Positions 63,027 through 64,000 of a stretch of 64,000 nucleotides of DNA are shown in pieces. This DNA is from Pseudomonadota bacterium (GTDB lineage Bacteria; Pseudomonadota; Alphaproteobacteria; Rhizobiales; Xanthobacteraceae). Every line of letters starts with the position of its first letter. Positions within the stretch are counted from its first letter, which is position 1. The stretch lies in contig JAEYAW010000031.1 of assembly GCA_023404675.1 (NCBI GenBank), forward strand, positions 186,001 to 250,000, in the 5' to 3' direction. The notes beneath the pieces were generated by a model that made no database searches, was not told the origin of the DNA, and saw only the letters and a list, made by a program, of their open reading frames with translations. A program made the translations under genes and the position numbers.

Positions 63027-63758
63027 ATGAAAGAGCTCGACGACATTTTTCACGAGAAACGGTACGAGCTGGGGCCGAGCTACACCCGCAACGTCGCGCT
63101 GTCGCTGCAGCCGCAATCGTTCAGCGACTTTCTTCAACACCCTGAATTTGACGAAGTTTTCAGGCTCTGGACACAGGGCTGGAACTGGTATGGCCTCGAC
63201 AAGGCGCGTGTCTGGGCGCTGGCGATCAATCTCAAGCGCGTCCTGTCGCGCACCTCCGGCTCCCTCGCCGAGGTGGGCGTCTACAAGGGCAACAGCGCCT
63301 CGCTGCTGAGCCACTATGCCAGAGAATACGCGCGCAGGATTTACCTCTGCGACACGTTCGATGGCTTCGATCCGAGCCAGTTCGAAGATGATTTCAGCGA
63401 GGGAAAGATTGCGGCATTCAAGGATGCCGGCCTGCATATCGCCCAGTCGCGCGTCGCGCCGCATGACGGCGTCCGGTGGGTGAAGGGCATGTTCCCGGAC
63501 AGCGTGACCGAGGAGATGCGGCAGGACAGCTTCGCGTTCGTACATCTCGACTGCGACATCTACGCGCCCACCCTGTCGGGACTGGATTTCTTCTGGCCGC
63601 GGCTCGAACGCGGCGGCCTCGTCTTCATCCACGACTATGCCTCGGGCTACTGGCCCGGCGCGGCAAAGGCCGTCGATGAATTCTGCGACGCGAACGGCGT
63701 GGAAGGCTTCGTGCTTCCCGATGCCTGCGGGACCTTCGTCCTGACGAAGGGCGCCTAG
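63027..63758 (+). CDS. TylF/MycF-type sugar O-methyltransferase (second copy)
   Basis: The 243-aa enzyme is a paralogue of the one at 56257: LAEVGVYKGNSASLLSHYAR for SAM, CDTFDGFDPSQF, WVKGMFPDSVTEEMR, FVHLDCDIYAPTLSGLDFFW for the metal, and IHDYASGYWPGAAKAVDEF. The first 60 residues, including SLQPQSFSDFLQHPEFDEVF, also match its paralogue (LFQPDSYADFFQHPDFEEAF). The ATG at 63027 gives the same length; the open frame begins 22 codons earlier. It is transcribed away from the polysaccharide run and converges on the UbiA-type gene. Confidence 0.88.
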   Translation: MKELDDIFHEKRYELGPSYTRNVALSLQPQSFSDFLQHPEFDEVFRLWTQGWNWYGLDKARVWALAINLKRVLSRTSGSLAEVGVYKGNSASLLSHYAREYARRIYLCDTFDGFDPSQFEDDFSEGKIAAFKDAGLHIAQSRVAPHDGVRWVKGMFPDSVTEEMRQDSFAFVHLDCDIYAPTLSGLDFFWPRLERGGLVFIHDYASGYWPGAAKAVDEFCDANGVEGFVLPDACGTFVLTKGA

Positions 63759-63777
63759 CCAATTTGCCGCATGGGCA

Positions 63778-64000
63778 TCAGACGATCTGGGCCAGCGCGG
63801 CGAACAAGCCGATGACAAGGAACAAGAACAAACTCTTGCGGTCCTTGATGGCATAGACGATCGGGTCATCGTGCATATGCCCGCGCGCCGTCATGAACCA
63901 GAGCCGCAGCATCCAGTAGGCCAGCACGAAATAGGCCACCCAAAGGAAATAGGGCGAGGAATACTGGCTGCCGCCCTCGAATACCGCGACGATGAACAGC
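63778..64000 (-). CDS. UbiA family prenyltransferase (3' end only)
   Basis: The visible 73 residues are the C-terminus; the 5' end is beyond the window. Two membrane segments (YFLWVAYFVLAYWMLRLWF; LFLFLVIGLFAALAQIV) flank the loop RGHMHDDPIVYAIKDRKS. That loop resembles the end of UbiA-type enzymes that act on decaprenyl phosphate, including those fused to a HAD domain in polysaccharide loci. Product and gene order upstream cannot be seen. Confidence 0.7.
   Translation of the reverse strand, partial: LFIVAVFEGGSQYSSPYFLWVAYFVLAYWMLRLWFMTARGHMHDDPIVYAIKDRKSLFLFLVIGLFAALAQIV

Overview
The window is high-GC, densely coded DNA from an alphaproteobacterium. The gene content, the gene styles (host-attachment baeRF-type protein, CsbD and PRC-barrel stress proteins, citrate-type MFS transporter, BKACE enzyme) and the dispersed CGTCATGSCCGG hairpins point to the Bradyrhizobium/Afipia/Rhodopseudomonas group. 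The genus is an inference. I found no rRNA, tRNA, CRISPR array or insertion sequence.

Region 1 (1-17 kb) is mixed housekeeping and stress functions: the 3' end of an OYE-family alkene reductase, glpD, a divergent acyltransferase-3/SGNH protein, and an efflux operon on the minus strand (lipoprotein adaptor, RND pump, TetR regulator, flavin reductase) with a long perfect palindrome in front of it. A host-attachment protein, a zinc alcohol dehydrogenase, a cupin, CsbD, a gamma-glutamyltransferase, a PRC-barrel protein and a citrate/tricarballylate-type symporter follow.

Region 2 (17-34 kb) is an acyl-CoA catabolic cluster. Nearly all of it is on the minus strand: enoyl-CoA hydratase, biotin-dependent carboxylase alpha and beta subunits, two acyl-CoA ligases, a BKACE enzyme, an AraC regulator, a glutathione transferase and two acyl-CoA dehydrogenases. 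A divergent substrate-binding protein and a third acyl-CoA ligase lie at its far end. The carboxylase beta subunit and one dehydrogenase look more like the Atu (acyclic terpene, geranyl/citronellyl-CoA) enzymes than the Liu (leucine) enzymes. This suggests uptake, activation and carboxylation of a branched or isoprenoid-like acid. A small XRE regulator and a SulP anion transporter close this part.

Region 3 (36-64 kb) is a cell-surface polysaccharide locus. It supplies GDP-mannose (ManC) and a Gmd-like GDP-sugar dehydratase, dTDP-rhamnose (rfbA, rfbB, rfbC, rfbD) and activated heptose (gmhA, gmhB, hldE; no hldD in the window). Assembly and decoration genes include several glycosyltransferases, a GT9-WbsX fusion, an FkbM methyltransferase and two TylF-type methyltransferases. 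A secreted serine hydrolase with a Cys-rich N-terminal half lies between plus-strand and minus-strand genes. Two long minus-strand runs dominate: gmhA to gmhB (51.5 to 40.8 kb) and the GT9-WbsX gene down to two polytopic membrane proteins (62.7 to 52.8 kb). The most interesting feature is that the two membrane proteins and the C-terminal half of a 1212-aa GT2-GT4 fusion appear to be three members of one family that I cannot name. The window ends in the 3' end of a UbiA-type prenyltransferase.
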